From positions 1 to 33,536 of the forward strand of contig JAEMRY010000005.1 of the NCBI GenBank assembly GCA_016463105.1: DNA of 33,536 bases, in the 5' to 3' direction. The stretch is from Ilumatobacteraceae bacterium. Lineage in GTDB: Bacteria > Actinomycetota > Acidimicrobiia > Acidimicrobiales > Ilumatobacteraceae. Shown piece by piece: positions 15,600 through 24,691 of this stretch; position 1 is the stretch's first letter; every line of letters starts with the position of its first letter. The position numbers were made by a program, and so were the translations under genes. The notes under the pieces are model-generated. The model searched no databases. It was not told the origin of the DNA and saw nothing but the letters and a program-made list of their open reading frames with translations.

Positions 15600-16769
15600 T
15601 TAGCGAAAACGACGCATGTAAACGCTCTGCGACAGACCCATCAATAGACCACTCGATACGAGGTGTGAACCACCATAAGAAATAAACGGCAACGGCAAGC
15701 CGCTCACTGGCGTAAGCCCGATCGTCATTCCGATATTTTGAAAAACTTGAAACAACAGCATTGCAAAAATACCAGCAAGCAATAACTGATCAAACCGCGT
15801 GCGCGACAATCTCGAGATTGCCCAAAGTCGCCACAAAATCACACCAAAAATACCCAATACGACAAACCCGCCAACCATGCCAAACTGCTCGCCGATTGCA
15901 GAAAATGGAAAATCGCTGAACTGTACGGGGATGAATGCGCCGTTAGTTAGTGGTCCTTGCAAATAACCTTTGCCAAAAAACCCACCGCTAGAAACTGCTC
16001 GCTTTGCAAAACGAACCTGCAAAACAATTTTTTGTAGCGCTTCGTCATTTGAATCTTGATTGATGTATGCCTCAAGTCGGCGCAATTGATATTTATCTAC
16101 TACTCCAACTGCGGCAACTGCAACCGCCGAGACAATCGCCAACAGCGTAATTAGCACAATGTAACGACGTTTTGCGCCAGCGATTAATAAAATTCCTGCA
16201 ACACCAGCGACTAGCACCGAAGCCGAACCGAGATCTGGTTGCAGCAAGATCAAAATTACCGGAAATCCTAGAATTAAAAGCGAAACCGAAAACTGATGGT
16301 AATCAATTTTGTCATTTAAAGCATCAGCCGTATATGCGGCAATCAAAATCAGCACCGCAACTTTCATTAGTTCTGCTGGTTGTAAAGAAATTGGGCCAAG
16401 ATCGAACGACAAACGAGCACCGCGACGCACTGCGCCGGCAACCAACACAAGTATCAGCAGCACACTTGAACTAATAAACCAAAATACGGCTCGCTCACGA
16501 ACCCAATCGTGACCGATGGCCATAATCAACACCATTGCCAAACCAGCAACTATTAAAAATAAAACTTGGCGCTGAACATAGACGAACTGATCAAAACCTT
16601 GATTAATTAACCTTTGGCGAGTGGCCGAATAAACCGTAAATGCCCCAATAATGCTTTGCAGAGTTACGGCTACTAAAAGAATCAGATCGACGTTCTTCCA
16701 AACCGAAAGTATGTCGTAAGTTTGCCCTAACCACTTCGGCAGTTTTATAGACGTAAAAATTCTGAACAT
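15600..16769 (-). CDS. rodA: RodA/FtsW family SEDS peptidoglycan glycosyltransferase
   Basis: A 389-residue membrane protein with about ten helices. The SEDS signatures are present: VYSATRQRL after helix 1, PAELMKVAVLILIA, LLQPDLGSASVLV, and near the C-terminus NIGMTIGLTPVSGLPLPFISYGGS. RodA polymerises lipid II into glycan strands during cell elongation and works with PBP2. ATG 16769 lies 2 nt after the PBP2 stop, which decides the start; the sequence upstream in frame lies inside the PBP2 gene. It is the last gene of the mreBCD-mrdA-rodA operon, and a structured spacer follows. Confidence 0.95.
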   Translation of the reverse strand: MFRIFTSIKLPKWLGQTYDILSVWKNVDLILLVAVTLQSIIGAFTVYSATRQRLINQGFDQFVYVQRQVLFLIVAGLAMVLIMAIGHDWVRERAVFWFISSSVLLILVLVAGAVRRGARLSFDLGPISLQPAELMKVAVLILIAAYTADALNDKIDYHQFSVSLLILGFPVILILLQPDLGSASVLVAGVAGILLIAGAKRRYIVLITLLAIVSAVAVAAVGVVDKYQLRRLEAYINQDSNDEALQKIVLQVRFAKRAVSSGGFFGKGYLQGPLTNGAFIPVQFSDFPFSAIGEQFGMVGGFVVLGIFGVILWRLWAISRLSRTRFDQLLLAGIFAMLLFQVFQNIGMTIGLTPVSGLPLPFISYGGSHLVSSGLLMGLSQSVYMRRFR

Positions 16770-16771
16770 GG

Positions 16772-18952
16772 TCACTCGCGAATATCCGAAGCAGCACCAA
16801 TAAGGCATAACGGATTGCGCAAATTTGTCGTTGCAGCGACTGCATAACCCGCTTTGTCAAGTGGGTCAGCAGTGAGCAATGGATCGAACCGATATCCACC
16901 TGCGAGGGCAGTAAAAATACATTTAACAACTGGTGCCGCCGCCTGCGAGCCGTAGCCTGCTTTTTCGAGATAGGCAAAGACCGTATACGGTTTATTCGCG
17001 TTCAAACTAAAAGCACCGAAAGCCGATGAGTCATTCCACGGCAAATTGTCTCGGCCCTGAGCAGTGCCGGTTTTGCCAGCGATCGGCAAGGCTTCATAGT
17101 CATACGATCTGAACAAATTTTCACCAGTAGTTTTGTGATAGTAATCAAAATTCACTCCAGGACCGGTAATTACTCGCGCCATTCCTTTTACTATCGGGTC
17201 ACGAATATCCGAAGTCATTTTCAGACGACTTTTCGGCTGAAGAGATACCAGTCGCTTCACGACTTGTGTTGTTGTTAAGTCTGCAAAACCAGGTCGAGAA
17301 TCACGTGTGCCTGGTGCAAGCAATGCAACCCCGACTCGAGGTTCGTAAATTCGTCCGCCATTTGCAATCGTCGAGTAAGCCTGTGCCATTTGTAATGGAG
17401 TAGCCGAGAGCAAACCTTGACCAATCGCAAACAAAACTTGATCGCCAACATAATATGCCTGACCAGATTCTTGCGAAATTGCGCCAATGCTGGCTAGCCG
17501 TTTCTTTAATTCTTTACTTGGAATTGTTCCGGCATATTCGTATGGCAAATCAATATTTGTTGGCGAACCCAAACCGAACAGTCGAACCTGATTTTCGAGC
17601 ACAGGAGAATATCCGCGTTCTGTAAGTATCTGCTCGCCAATCTTATAAAAAAAAGTATCGCTTGATATCGCAAGTGCCGATTCGATATTTACTTTGCCAT
17701 ATCGGCATGGCGCTCCGGTTGATCTGCAAATTGAATTACGAAAAATACATTTAACGCCCTGTTGACATCTATCTTCAGGAATGCTTTCTAGTTTGTATGT
17801 TCCACGATCATCAAACGTATATTCGCCTCCATTTGGAAGTTGCCCAGTATTCAACGCCGCATAAGCAACGAGTGGTTTGAATGACGATCCAACGTTATAG
17901 CGACCAGAAATCGCACGATTGACCAAAATTGATAAGTCCGGATCATCAGTTTGCGGAAACAATTGAGAAAATTTATCTTTTGACACTCCCCCGCCGAACC
18001 ATCGCAAATCAAATCTTGGATACGAAGCCATCGCAATTATCCGTCCAGAGTTGTGGTTCATCACGACTACCGAACCAGCCGGTGCTTTGTAATAGTTGAT
18101 CTCAGCATATTTTGGATCAAGCGTGCCATCTGGCAATTTAACTTGTCCGGCCTCGACACGCCTGCGCACAAGTAATTGAGTTTCTAGAGCCTGTTCAGCA
18201 AATTGCTGAACAGTTAAATCAATAGATAGTTGCAAATCATCACCCGCGATTGGCTCAACGCGCTCGACTAGTCGCAAAATATTTCCGACCGCATCAACTT
18301 CGTAGCGCACGAATCCAGGCGTACCACGCAACATAGGTTCATACGTCTGCTCAACTCCATATTGCCCTACACGCTCATTGGGGTCGTATCCAATTGACTT
18401 GTAGTACGCAAGATTTTCTTTGAGAATCGCACCGATATAACCAAGAACATGACTTGCGAGTGCCCCATAGGGATAATTACGTCGCCATTCTTCTCGTACA
18501 TAGATTCCTGGATAATCTTCGACACGCTCCATCAAAAATAACGCTGCTTCTTCAGATATTCCTTCAAGCAACGGCACAGCTTCAAAAGGTCCATATCGCT
18601 CATCTTGCATTCGGATAAGTAGTGATTCGACTGGTTGGTTAAGTGGACCCGAGAGACGTTGCGCCAACATCAGTCGTTCGGCGGCTTTACGAACGACTGC
18701 GCGATCAATTGTGACAACCAGTGTGCGTTTATTGTCAGCCATAATCCGTCCAGCCGAATCGAACACACGACCACGTTCAGGAAGCAACTTAATTGTCCTT
18801 GAACGAACTTTGCCGATGACCACTTCTACATCACGCGAACTAATGGCTTGCAAAAACCACATCCGTGCACCAAGCGACGTCATTAATACGATAGCTACTA
18901 TTCCCAAAGCGATCAATCGTTTCGGCGTTGTACTCGCAGATTTCATTGACAC
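16772..18952 (-). CDS. mrdA: penicillin-binding protein 2 (elongasome transpeptidase)
   Basis: A class B PBP of 726 residues. It has an N-terminal signal anchor (about 11-33), a pedestal/dimerisation domain with LLPERGRVFDSAGRIMA (56-72) and GVEQTYEPMLRGTPG (199-213), and a transpeptidase domain. Catalytic motifs are SSFK (Ser356-Lys359), SSD (430-432) and KTGT (627-630). It cross-links lateral-wall peptidoglycan in partnership with RodA. Four cysteines (396, 402, 409, 416) cluster just before the SSD motif, an unusual feature. The GTG at 18952 overlaps the mreD TAG by one base; an in-frame ATG at 18946 is equally possible. Confidence 0.95.
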   Translation of the reverse strand: MSMKSASTTPKRLIALGIVAIVLMTSLGARMWFLQAISSRDVEVVIGKVRSRTIKLLPERGRVFDSAGRIMADNKRTLVVTIDRAVVRKAAERLMLAQRLSGPLNQPVESLLIRMQDERYGPFEAVPLLEGISEEAALFLMERVEDYPGIYVREEWRRNYPYGALASHVLGYIGAILKENLAYYKSIGYDPNERVGQYGVEQTYEPMLRGTPGFVRYEVDAVGNILRLVERVEPIAGDDLQLSIDLTVQQFAEQALETQLLVRRRVEAGQVKLPDGTLDPKYAEINYYKAPAGSVVVMNHNSGRIIAMASYPRFDLRWFGGGVSKDKFSQLFPQTDDPDLSILVNRAISGRYNVGSSFKPLVAYAALNTGQLPNGGEYTFDDRGTYKLESIPEDRCQQGVKCIFRNSICRSTGAPCRYGKVNIESALAISSDTFFYKIGEQILTERGYSPVLENQVRLFGLGSPTNIDLPYEYAGTIPSKELKKRLASIGAISQESGQAYYVGDQVLFAIGQGLLSATPLQMAQAYSTIANGGRIYEPRVGVALLAPGTRDSRPGFADLTTTQVVKRLVSLQPKSRLKMTSDIRDPIVKGMARVITGPGVNFDYYHKTTGENLFRSYDYEALPIAGKTGTAQGRDNLPWNDSSAFGAFSLNANKPYTVFAYLEKAGYGSQAAAPVVKCIFTALAGGYRFDPLLTADPLDKAGYAVAATTNLRNPLCLIGAASDIRE

Positions 18953-19470
18953 TAAATCGGGTTCTTTCGCTCACTTAATGTCCAGCGACTGATAATTAAA
19001 ACACCTGGGGCAAGAACAATATTAACTACTACCACGACTGCAATTACTTTTAGCAACCGAAACTGCAACCACCCGTCAAGCCCAACCATTGATTGTGCCA
19101 ATGGAAAATAAATTTCGCCTAATGCCGAAACCGCGGCAACTGCAACGAGTCGCATCCACCAAGTTGGATTCGGATAAAAATAAATTAACAAACCTGCTGT
19201 TGCTCCTGTGAGCCCGAGAGCCAGAGAACCCAAACCGATTGGTGTTGTCAACACGAAGTCGTACATCAATCCTGCAATTAATCCAACAACAGCGCCGACA
19301 CTTACCCCGAACGAGACTCCGGCACAGACAACAAACAACAGCACTACTTGGGCCGCGATTCCGAATGGCCGAAGATCAGCAAACACAGTTGTCTGCAATG
19401 ACAAAACCAAAAATAATACAAGCACTAGTCGAGACCAACGGCTTGCAATAATCAAAATCAGTCGGTTCAT
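18952..19470 (-). CDS. mreD: rod shape-determining protein MreD
   Basis: A 172-residue membrane protein with about five or six hydrophobic helices and few charged residues, in the position expected of mreD between mreC and mrdA. MreD sequences are poorly conserved, so the assignment rests on size, membrane topology and synteny; the segments LRPFGIAAQVVLLFVVCAG and GLIAGLMYDFVLTTPIGLGS are family-like. It is an elongasome scaffold component. The ATG overlaps the mreC stop by 4 nt (ATGA), and its own stop touches the PBP2 start, so all are translationally coupled. Confidence 0.88.
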   Translation of the reverse strand: MNRLILIIASRWSRLVLVLFLVLSLQTTVFADLRPFGIAAQVVLLFVVCAGVSFGVSVGAVVGLIAGLMYDFVLTTPIGLGSLALGLTGATAGLLIYFYPNPTWWMRLVAVAAVSALGEIYFPLAQSMVGLDGWLQFRLLKVIAVVVVVNIVLAPGVLIISRWTLSERKNPI

Positions 19471-20537
19471 GGTGTCGTCTTTTCAGTAATTGGCTGATAC
19501 AACAACACTCGTAAAAATGACAGGTTCGAGAGGTCGGCGACAAGTTCAATTTCGAGCACCGGACCAGCAGAACCAAGACGTTCGATAACACGAGAAACCT
19601 TGCCGATCAATATGTCCGGCGGAGCAAGACTGCGCGAACCACCAGCCGTAACGATCGGAGCGCCTGCCTCAATTTCACCGAAGCGCAACGAATTGTCAAT
19701 AAATCTCACAGTCGGCTGCCGAGAAGGACCACGCCCTTCGATGACACCAGTTTCACGAACTGCAAGTTCGCTGGCAAACGGAATTGTTATTGAACTCACA
19801 CCAGTTGGTGTTGAAGGCAGCGTTGTCACACTCGGTGTAAAACCAGCAATCGTTGTTGTTGTGGTTGTTGATGTGGTTGTTGCCGCATCAGGGACCGACG
19901 TAATCGGATCAACTGGGATAACTGGTGAAGTAGTAGCCGGATTGACACGCGCAATTGTTGTTGTCGTTACTTTTTGCGGAGAGTTCACGACTTTGACAGA
20001 CAATGCAAAATCTGGGTCAGTTATTAACATCACTACTGAACGGTCGGCAAAAGTTTTTGTAATCTTGCCGATCAGACCTGCAGCATTCAAAACTGGCATT
20101 CCAACTCGGATACCACTTTTTGAGCCCTGATTAATTTCAATCGTCTGCGAAAAATTTGACGGCGAATCACCAATAACTTGTGCGGTGACCGTATTGATGC
20201 CCGCCAAAGTTGGTAGCCCATTTAACGCAAGCAATTCTTGGGATAATCGCACCGACGCGGCGGCGGCAATAGTTGCACCCTCTTGCTGTGCGATACGTTG
20301 TTTGAGTAGTGCATTTTCATCAATCACATTGTTGTAGTCGGCAATTCCGTGCCATGTGTTTCCAATTGGACGTGTAACTACACGGGCAACACTCTCGATC
20401 GGATGAAAAACAGTTCCGAACAATGAACGCAGACCAGAAACAACCGATGAGTTTTGCAGATCTAGTGTGATAAGAATTATTGAAGTCAAGGCGAGCAAAA
20501 TAATTGTGCGCCTTCGATTAGAAAGTACGTTGGCCAT
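19467..20537 (-). CDS. mreC: rod shape-determining protein MreC with Thr/Pro-rich insertion
   Basis: A 356-residue bitopic protein. It has an N-terminal transmembrane helix (about 10-25), a coiled-coil region (about 65-105) and the beta-rich MreC core, seen in GVIEGRGPSRQPTVRFI and GAPIVTAGGSRSLAPPDILIGKV. MreC links cytoplasmic MreB to the periplasmic synthases. Residues about 188-250 are a Thr/Pro/Val-rich stretch (including TTTSTTTTTT) that splits the second half of the core; in DNA this is a GTT/ACA-type trinucleotide repeat around 19850-19890. Actinobacterial MreC often carries low-complexity segments, but this position inside the core is notable. Confidence 0.92.
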   Translation of the reverse strand: MANVLSNRRRTIILLALTSIILITLDLQNSSVVSGLRSLFGTVFHPIESVARVVTRPIGNTWHGIADYNNVIDENALLKQRIAQQEGATIAAAASVRLSQELLALNGLPTLAGINTVTAQVIGDSPSNFSQTIEINQGSKSGIRVGMPVLNAAGLIGKITKTFADRSVVMLITDPDFALSVKVVNSPQKVTTTTIARVNPATTSPVIPVDPITSVPDAATTTSTTTTTTIAGFTPSVTTLPSTPTGVSSITIPFASELAVRETGVIEGRGPSRQPTVRFIDNSLRFGEIEAGAPIVTAGGSRSLAPPDILIGKVSRVIERLGSAGPVLEIELVADLSNLSFLRVLLYQPITEKTTP

Positions 20538-20574
20538 TAGAAAGAAATATCTTTCGCGCTAAAAATCACTTCGG

Positions 20575-21606
20575 CTAAAGTTCACTCTGAATTGTGAGAC
20601 CTTTAATTGCTTCAAAATTATCCAGTGTCATTCCGGCACCAAGAACAACTGCGAGCAATGGCTCTGGCGCAACATAGGCCTGGATTCCTGTTTCGTGTGT
20701 GACCCGTTCTGCCAATCCAGCTAGCAACGCTCCGCCACCTGCCAAAACAAGGCCATGGCTGATTACGTCGGCAGCAAGTTCAGGTGGAGTGCGCTCAAGA
20801 GTTCTCTTAATTGCTTCAATAATTTTAATTACTGACTCATTAAGTGCCTCACGGACCTGTTGAGTGGTTACTGCTTGCGTGCGTGGCAAGCCAGTCTTTG
20901 TATCTCGCCCACCAACATCCCCGACAATTTCTTGTTCGAGAGGCCATGCTGAACCAAGTTGAATCTTCACTTCTTCAGCCGTATTATCTCCAATATCAAG
21001 GTTGAACTGCCGTTTAAACATTCCGATAATCACGTCGCACAACTCGTCGCCACCTACACGCACTGAATTTGCGGTCACGATTCCGCCAAGCGAGATAACT
21101 GCAACTTCTGTGGTTCCCCCACCAATGTCAACAATCAAGTTCGCACTTGGTTCATGCACTGGCAAGCCTGCCCCAATCGCCGCGGCCATTGCTTCTTCAA
21201 TTATGTAGACAGGTCGTCTTGCACCTGCGAACTCTGCTGCGTCTTGCACTGCGCGCCGCTCAACGCCTGTGACTTCTGATGGGACTGCCACGATTACCCG
21301 AGGTTTACTCCATCGACTCGTTGAGACACGTTGCAAAAATTCTTTAAACATCTGCTCACAGAGATCAAAATCGGCGATCACACCATCTTTAAGTGGACGA
21401 ACGAGTCTTATATTTTTTGGCGCACGGCCCCACATCCGTTTGGCCTCATGACCAACGGCAACGACTTGACCACTTCGAGTATCAACGGCGACCATCGACG
21501 GCTCATTAAGCACCAAGCCTTGACCCTTTACATAGATAAGAGTGTTTGCAGTTCCTAGATCGACTGCAATCTCTCGACCCATCGATAGCGGATTTCCTCC
21601 GGCCAT
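20575..21606 (-). CDS. mreB: rod shape-determining protein MreB
   Basis: A 343-residue actin homologue. Signatures are the phosphate-1 loop EIAVDLGTANTLIY near the N-terminus, KDGVIADFDL, VAVPSEVTGVERRA, phosphate-2 LIVDIGGGTTEVAVISLGG, and the adenosine motif SHGLVLAGGGALLAGL. It forms membrane-associated filaments that guide lateral wall synthesis. The length is typical. It starts 3 nt after the ndk stop and is followed 37 nt later by mreC, so ndk-mreB-mreC-mreD-mrdA-rodA reads as one operon. Confidence 0.97.
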   Translation of the reverse strand: MAGGNPLSMGREIAVDLGTANTLIYVKGQGLVLNEPSMVAVDTRSGQVVAVGHEAKRMWGRAPKNIRLVRPLKDGVIADFDLCEQMFKEFLQRVSTSRWSKPRVIVAVPSEVTGVERRAVQDAAEFAGARRPVYIIEEAMAAAIGAGLPVHEPSANLIVDIGGGTTEVAVISLGGIVTANSVRVGGDELCDVIIGMFKRQFNLDIGDNTAEEVKIQLGSAWPLEQEIVGDVGGRDTKTGLPRTQAVTTQQVREALNESVIKIIEAIKRTLERTPPELAADVISHGLVLAGGGALLAGLAERVTHETGIQAYVAPEPLLAVVLGAGMTLDNFEAIKGLTIQSEL

Positions 21607-21609
21607 GTT

Positions 21610-22035
21610 TTACGAATTCTTCTTTGAAATACCCGGGAAGAAAATCTCAAGTTCGCGCGCAGCAGATTCTGACGAGTCACTGCCATGTACAAGATTTTCG
21701 GTAAACAAAGTACCTAAATCACCGCGAATGGTGCCGGGTGCAGCCGCACGCGGATTGGTCGCGCCCATCATCGCTCGGACGATCTCCCAAGTATCTTGCG
21801 GACCCTCAATGGCTAAGGCAACAATTGGGCCACGTGACATGAAAGTAACAAGTTCGGCATAGAAACCTTTGCCCTGGTGTTCTTCATAGTGACGAGCAAG
21901 GATGGCTGCGTCAAGAGTTCGCAACTCCATTGCCGCAATTTTAAGACCTTTGGCCTCGAAGCGACTCAGAATTTCTCCGACAAGATTTCGCTCGACAGCG
22001 TCGGGCTTTAATAGAACAAGTGTGCGATTTGACAT
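21610..22035 (-). CDS. ndk: nucleoside diphosphate kinase
   Basis: A 141-residue enzyme that transfers the terminal phosphate between nucleoside triphosphates and diphosphates. It starts SNRTLVLLKPDAVERNLVGE, and the catalytic histidine is His117 in NLVHGSDS. Arg/Thr nucleotide-binding residues are in GATNPRAAAPGTIRGD. The length is standard. A TAGCCT hexamer (22042-22047) lies 6 nt before the ATG, so a leaderless promoter may start a transcript running into mreB. The pairing of ndk with mreB is known in actinobacteria. Confidence 0.97.
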   Translation of the reverse strand: MSNRTLVLLKPDAVERNLVGEILSRFEAKGLKIAAMELRTLDAAILARHYEEHQGKGFYAELVTFMSRGPIVALAIEGPQDTWEIVRAMMGATNPRAAAPGTIRGDLGTLFTENLVHGSDSSESAARELEIFFPGISKKNS

Positions 22036-22041
22036 GACTTC

Positions 22042-22047
22042 AGGCTA
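22042..22047 (-). promoter_or_regulatory. candidate -10 element (TAGCCT) for ndk-mreBCD
   Basis: TAnnnT hexamer 6 nt before the ndk ATG, within the 42-nt gap after folC. No Shine-Dalgarno is seen before ndk. Confidence 0.3.
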
Positions 22048-22077
22048 AAGGTTTATCTAGTGCCTCGCACGTTTTAA

Positions 22078-23376
22078 CTATTTAGCGACCCTGCGGCGCA
22101 AGTGGGGTCGCGCAGAACTAACTATATAAAGTGATCCGGCAACCAGAACTGCGTCTTGCGATTGCGCAATTTTTAACGCCAAATCACATGCCGATTCTAC
22201 TGAGTCTGCGACAATCACCTCAGCGCAACCAATTCGCCGAGCAACTTCAGCCATCTCTTCAGCAGGAAGACCACGTGGTGATGGTGGTGTGCAAGTAATT
22301 ACAACATCAAATTCATTAGCACGAAATGTTGTTAGCAATTCATCGGGGTCACGACTGCGCAGTGCCCCGGTGACAAGAATCTTGCGCCCTTGCATATTGA
22401 AATCTTCAAAGAAAACCTCTGCACAAACTTTTGCACCTGCCGGATTATGTGCACCGTCCACAATCACTAATGGCTGATGTGCAAGCACCTCGAATCTGCC
22501 TGGCATAACCACACTTTCTAATGCAGCATCCAAAATTTGGCGGTCAATAATTGCATCAAAGAATGCTTCAACGGCACAAATTGCCAACGATGCGTTTTCG
22601 CCTTGATGTTGCCCATGCAGTGGCACCAAAATGTCTTCGTATACGGTGCGAGAAGAACGCACAGAAATCAACCGGCCACCAACAGCCAATCGATTATCTT
22701 CGCAATCGAAATCATCACCACGCAAAATTCTCGCTCTGGCATTTGGCTTAAGAAATATCTCACGCAATATTTCATCAGTTTCGCCCAGCACAACGATGCT
22801 GGATGGTTTTATTATCCCTGCTTTTTCGGTAGCAATATGTTCGACTGTCGGCCCGGCATATTCGGTGTGATCGAGCGCAATATTAGTGATAACGGCAACG
22901 TCAGAATTAATTACATTAGTTGCATCCCATCTACCGAGCATTCCAACCTCGATCACGGCAACATCAACCGCTTCGTCGGCAAACCACCTAAACATTGCTG
23001 CTGTCATTATTTCGAAAAAGCTTGGACGCACCCCCGCGATGACTTCGAGGTCAGAGATAGCCCCTATCTGCAGGCCAAATTCTTCGTCACTAATCGGCTC
23101 ACCGTCAATGCATATTCGATCATTGATTCGATCTAAGTGCGGACTCGAGTATGTGCCAACACGCAACCCATGAGCCATCAACAGTTTCGTTGTAATTTGT
23201 GCTGTTGAACCCTTGCCATTTGTGCCTGTTATATGAATTGATCGATAAGCATGTTGCGGGTTAGCAATTGCATCCATGAGTTGATCGATATTGTGAGTCG
23301 ACGGTGAGTCAACTCGACCCGTGCGTTCATAATTTGACCGCTCGTCGAGATAGCGCAGAGCTTCTGCGTATTGCAT
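22078..23376 (-). CDS. folC: bifunctional folylpolyglutamate synthase / dihydrofolate synthase
   Basis: A 432-residue Mur-ligase-like ATPase. The P-loop is HITGTNGKGST (48-58). Family blocks include VGTYSSPHLDRINDRI, FEIMTAAMFRWFA, VAVIEVGMLGRWDATNV and the C-terminal LVIVDGAHNPAGAKV. It adds glutamate to dihydropteroate or folates, retaining folates in the cell. It starts 18 nt after clpX. In Streptomyces valS usually lies between clpX and folC; it is absent here. Confidence 0.95.
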   Translation of the reverse strand: MQYAEALRYLDERSNYERTGRVDSPSTHNIDQLMDAIANPQHAYRSIHITGTNGKGSTAQITTKLLMAHGLRVGTYSSPHLDRINDRICIDGEPISDEEFGLQIGAISDLEVIAGVRPSFFEIMTAAMFRWFADEAVDVAVIEVGMLGRWDATNVINSDVAVITNIALDHTEYAGPTVEHIATEKAGIIKPSSIVVLGETDEILREIFLKPNARARILRGDDFDCEDNRLAVGGRLISVRSSRTVYEDILVPLHGQHQGENASLAICAVEAFFDAIIDRQILDAALESVVMPGRFEVLAHQPLVIVDGAHNPAGAKVCAEVFFEDFNMQGRKILVTGALRSRDPDELLTTFRANEFDVVITCTPPSPRGLPAEEMAEVARRIGCAEVIVADSVESACDLALKIAQSQDAVLVAGSLYIVSSARPHLRRRVAK

Positions 23377-23394
23377 GAAAGTAAGCCGACGTAT

Positions 23395-24672
23395 TTACGA
23401 AGCGGCGCGACGCTGGCGAGTGACGCGAGCATTTCGCGAAACTAATGTTGGCGCTGATTGTTTCTTTGCAGCGCCTAAATCGATAATAACTTTCGCCACG
23501 TCAGTGCGACCAGGCAAATCATACATTGTTTCGAGCAATACCTCTTCGAGAATCGCACGAAGACCGCGCGCACCGGTGCCGCGCAACAATGCCTGCTCTG
23601 CTACTGCTTCAAGAGCCTCTGTCGTAAACTCAAGTTCAACATCTTCAAATTCAAAAAACTTTTGATACTGCTTTAGCAACGCATTCTTTGGTTCGGTCAA
23701 AATCTTGATCAATGCCGAGCGATCCAAACTGTGCACCGCACCAATCATTGGAAGACGACCAACGAACTCTGGGATCATGCCGAACTTAAGCAAATCTTCT
23801 GGAAGCACCTGCGCAAATAAATCTCCTGCATCTTTTTCTGACTTTGATTTAATTTGAGCGTGAAAGCCAACACCTTTTTGACCAATTCGCGAAGCAATAA
23901 TCTGATCTAAACCTGCGAATGCTCCACCGCAGATGAACAATACGTTCGTTGTATCAATCTGAATGAACTCTTGGTGCGGATGCTTGCGCCCGCCTTGTGG
24001 TGGGACAGATGCGACAGTGCCCTCAAGAATCTTGAGCAGTGCTTGTTGCACTCCTTCTCCAGAAACATCCCGGGTGATTGAAGGGTTTTCGCTCTTACGC
24101 GCGACCTTGTCGATCTCATCGATGTATACGATTCCGGATTCGGCTTTTTTGACATCAAAATCAGCGGCTTGCAGAAGCTTGAGCAAGATATTCTCGACAT
24201 CTTCACCCACATAACCAGCTTCTGTCAACGCAGTCGCGTCAGCAATTGCAAACGGAACGTTTAAGAGTTTCGCCAATGTCTGAGCCATGTGCGTTTTGCC
24301 GCAACCCGTTGGCCCCAACAACATGATGTTGCTCTTCGAAAGCTCAATGTCGTCTCGGCGAGTTGAAGCATTCTGCTTGTACTGAATTCTGCGGTAATGG
24401 TTAAACACCGCAACTGCCAGAACCTTTTTCGCCGTTTCTTGACCGACTACATAATCATCAAGAAATGCTCTGATCTCGCGCGGATTCGGAAGTTTCTCAA
24501 GACTTAAGTCTGTCTCTTCGTTTAATTCTTCATCAATTATCTCATTACACAGATCAATACATTCATTGCAGACGTAAACGCCAGGACCAGCGATAAGTTT
24601 TTTAACTTGCTTTTGTGACTTTCCACAAAACGAGCATTTAACGAGCTCTGCCGTATCACCAAACTTAGCCAT
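23395..24672 (-). CDS. clpX: ATP-dependent Clp protease ATP-binding subunit ClpX
   Basis: A 425-residue AAA+ unfoldase. The N-terminal zinc-binding domain has Cys13, Cys16, Cys35 and Cys38 (CSFCGKSQ...CNECIDLC). Walker A is GPTGCGKT (120-127) and Walker B is IVYIDEIDK. The ClpP-docking region follows LAQVLPEDLLKFGMIPEFVGRLP with the sensor-2 GARGLRAILE. It unfolds substrates and feeds them to ClpP, encoded 19 nt upstream. The tail after the last helix is short and basic. Confidence 0.97.
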   Translation of the reverse strand: MAKFGDTAELVKCSFCGKSQKQVKKLIAGPGVYVCNECIDLCNEIIDEELNEETDLSLEKLPNPREIRAFLDDYVVGQETAKKVLAVAVFNHYRRIQYKQNASTRRDDIELSKSNIMLLGPTGCGKTHMAQTLAKLLNVPFAIADATALTEAGYVGEDVENILLKLLQAADFDVKKAESGIVYIDEIDKVARKSENPSITRDVSGEGVQQALLKILEGTVASVPPQGGRKHPHQEFIQIDTTNVLFICGGAFAGLDQIIASRIGQKGVGFHAQIKSKSEKDAGDLFAQVLPEDLLKFGMIPEFVGRLPMIGAVHSLDRSALIKILTEPKNALLKQYQKFFEFEDVELEFTTEALEAVAEQALLRGTGARGLRAILEEVLLETMYDLPGRTDVAKVIIDLGAAKKQSAPTLVSRNARVTRQRRAAS

Positions 24673-24691
24673 CAGTGCCCCGTTTCAAACT

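Noticed and set aside
22537..23136. Plus-strand reading frame of about 200 codons opposite folC
   Set aside because: It is antisense to folC, and its Cys/His/Asn-rich composition is unlike the real proteins here.
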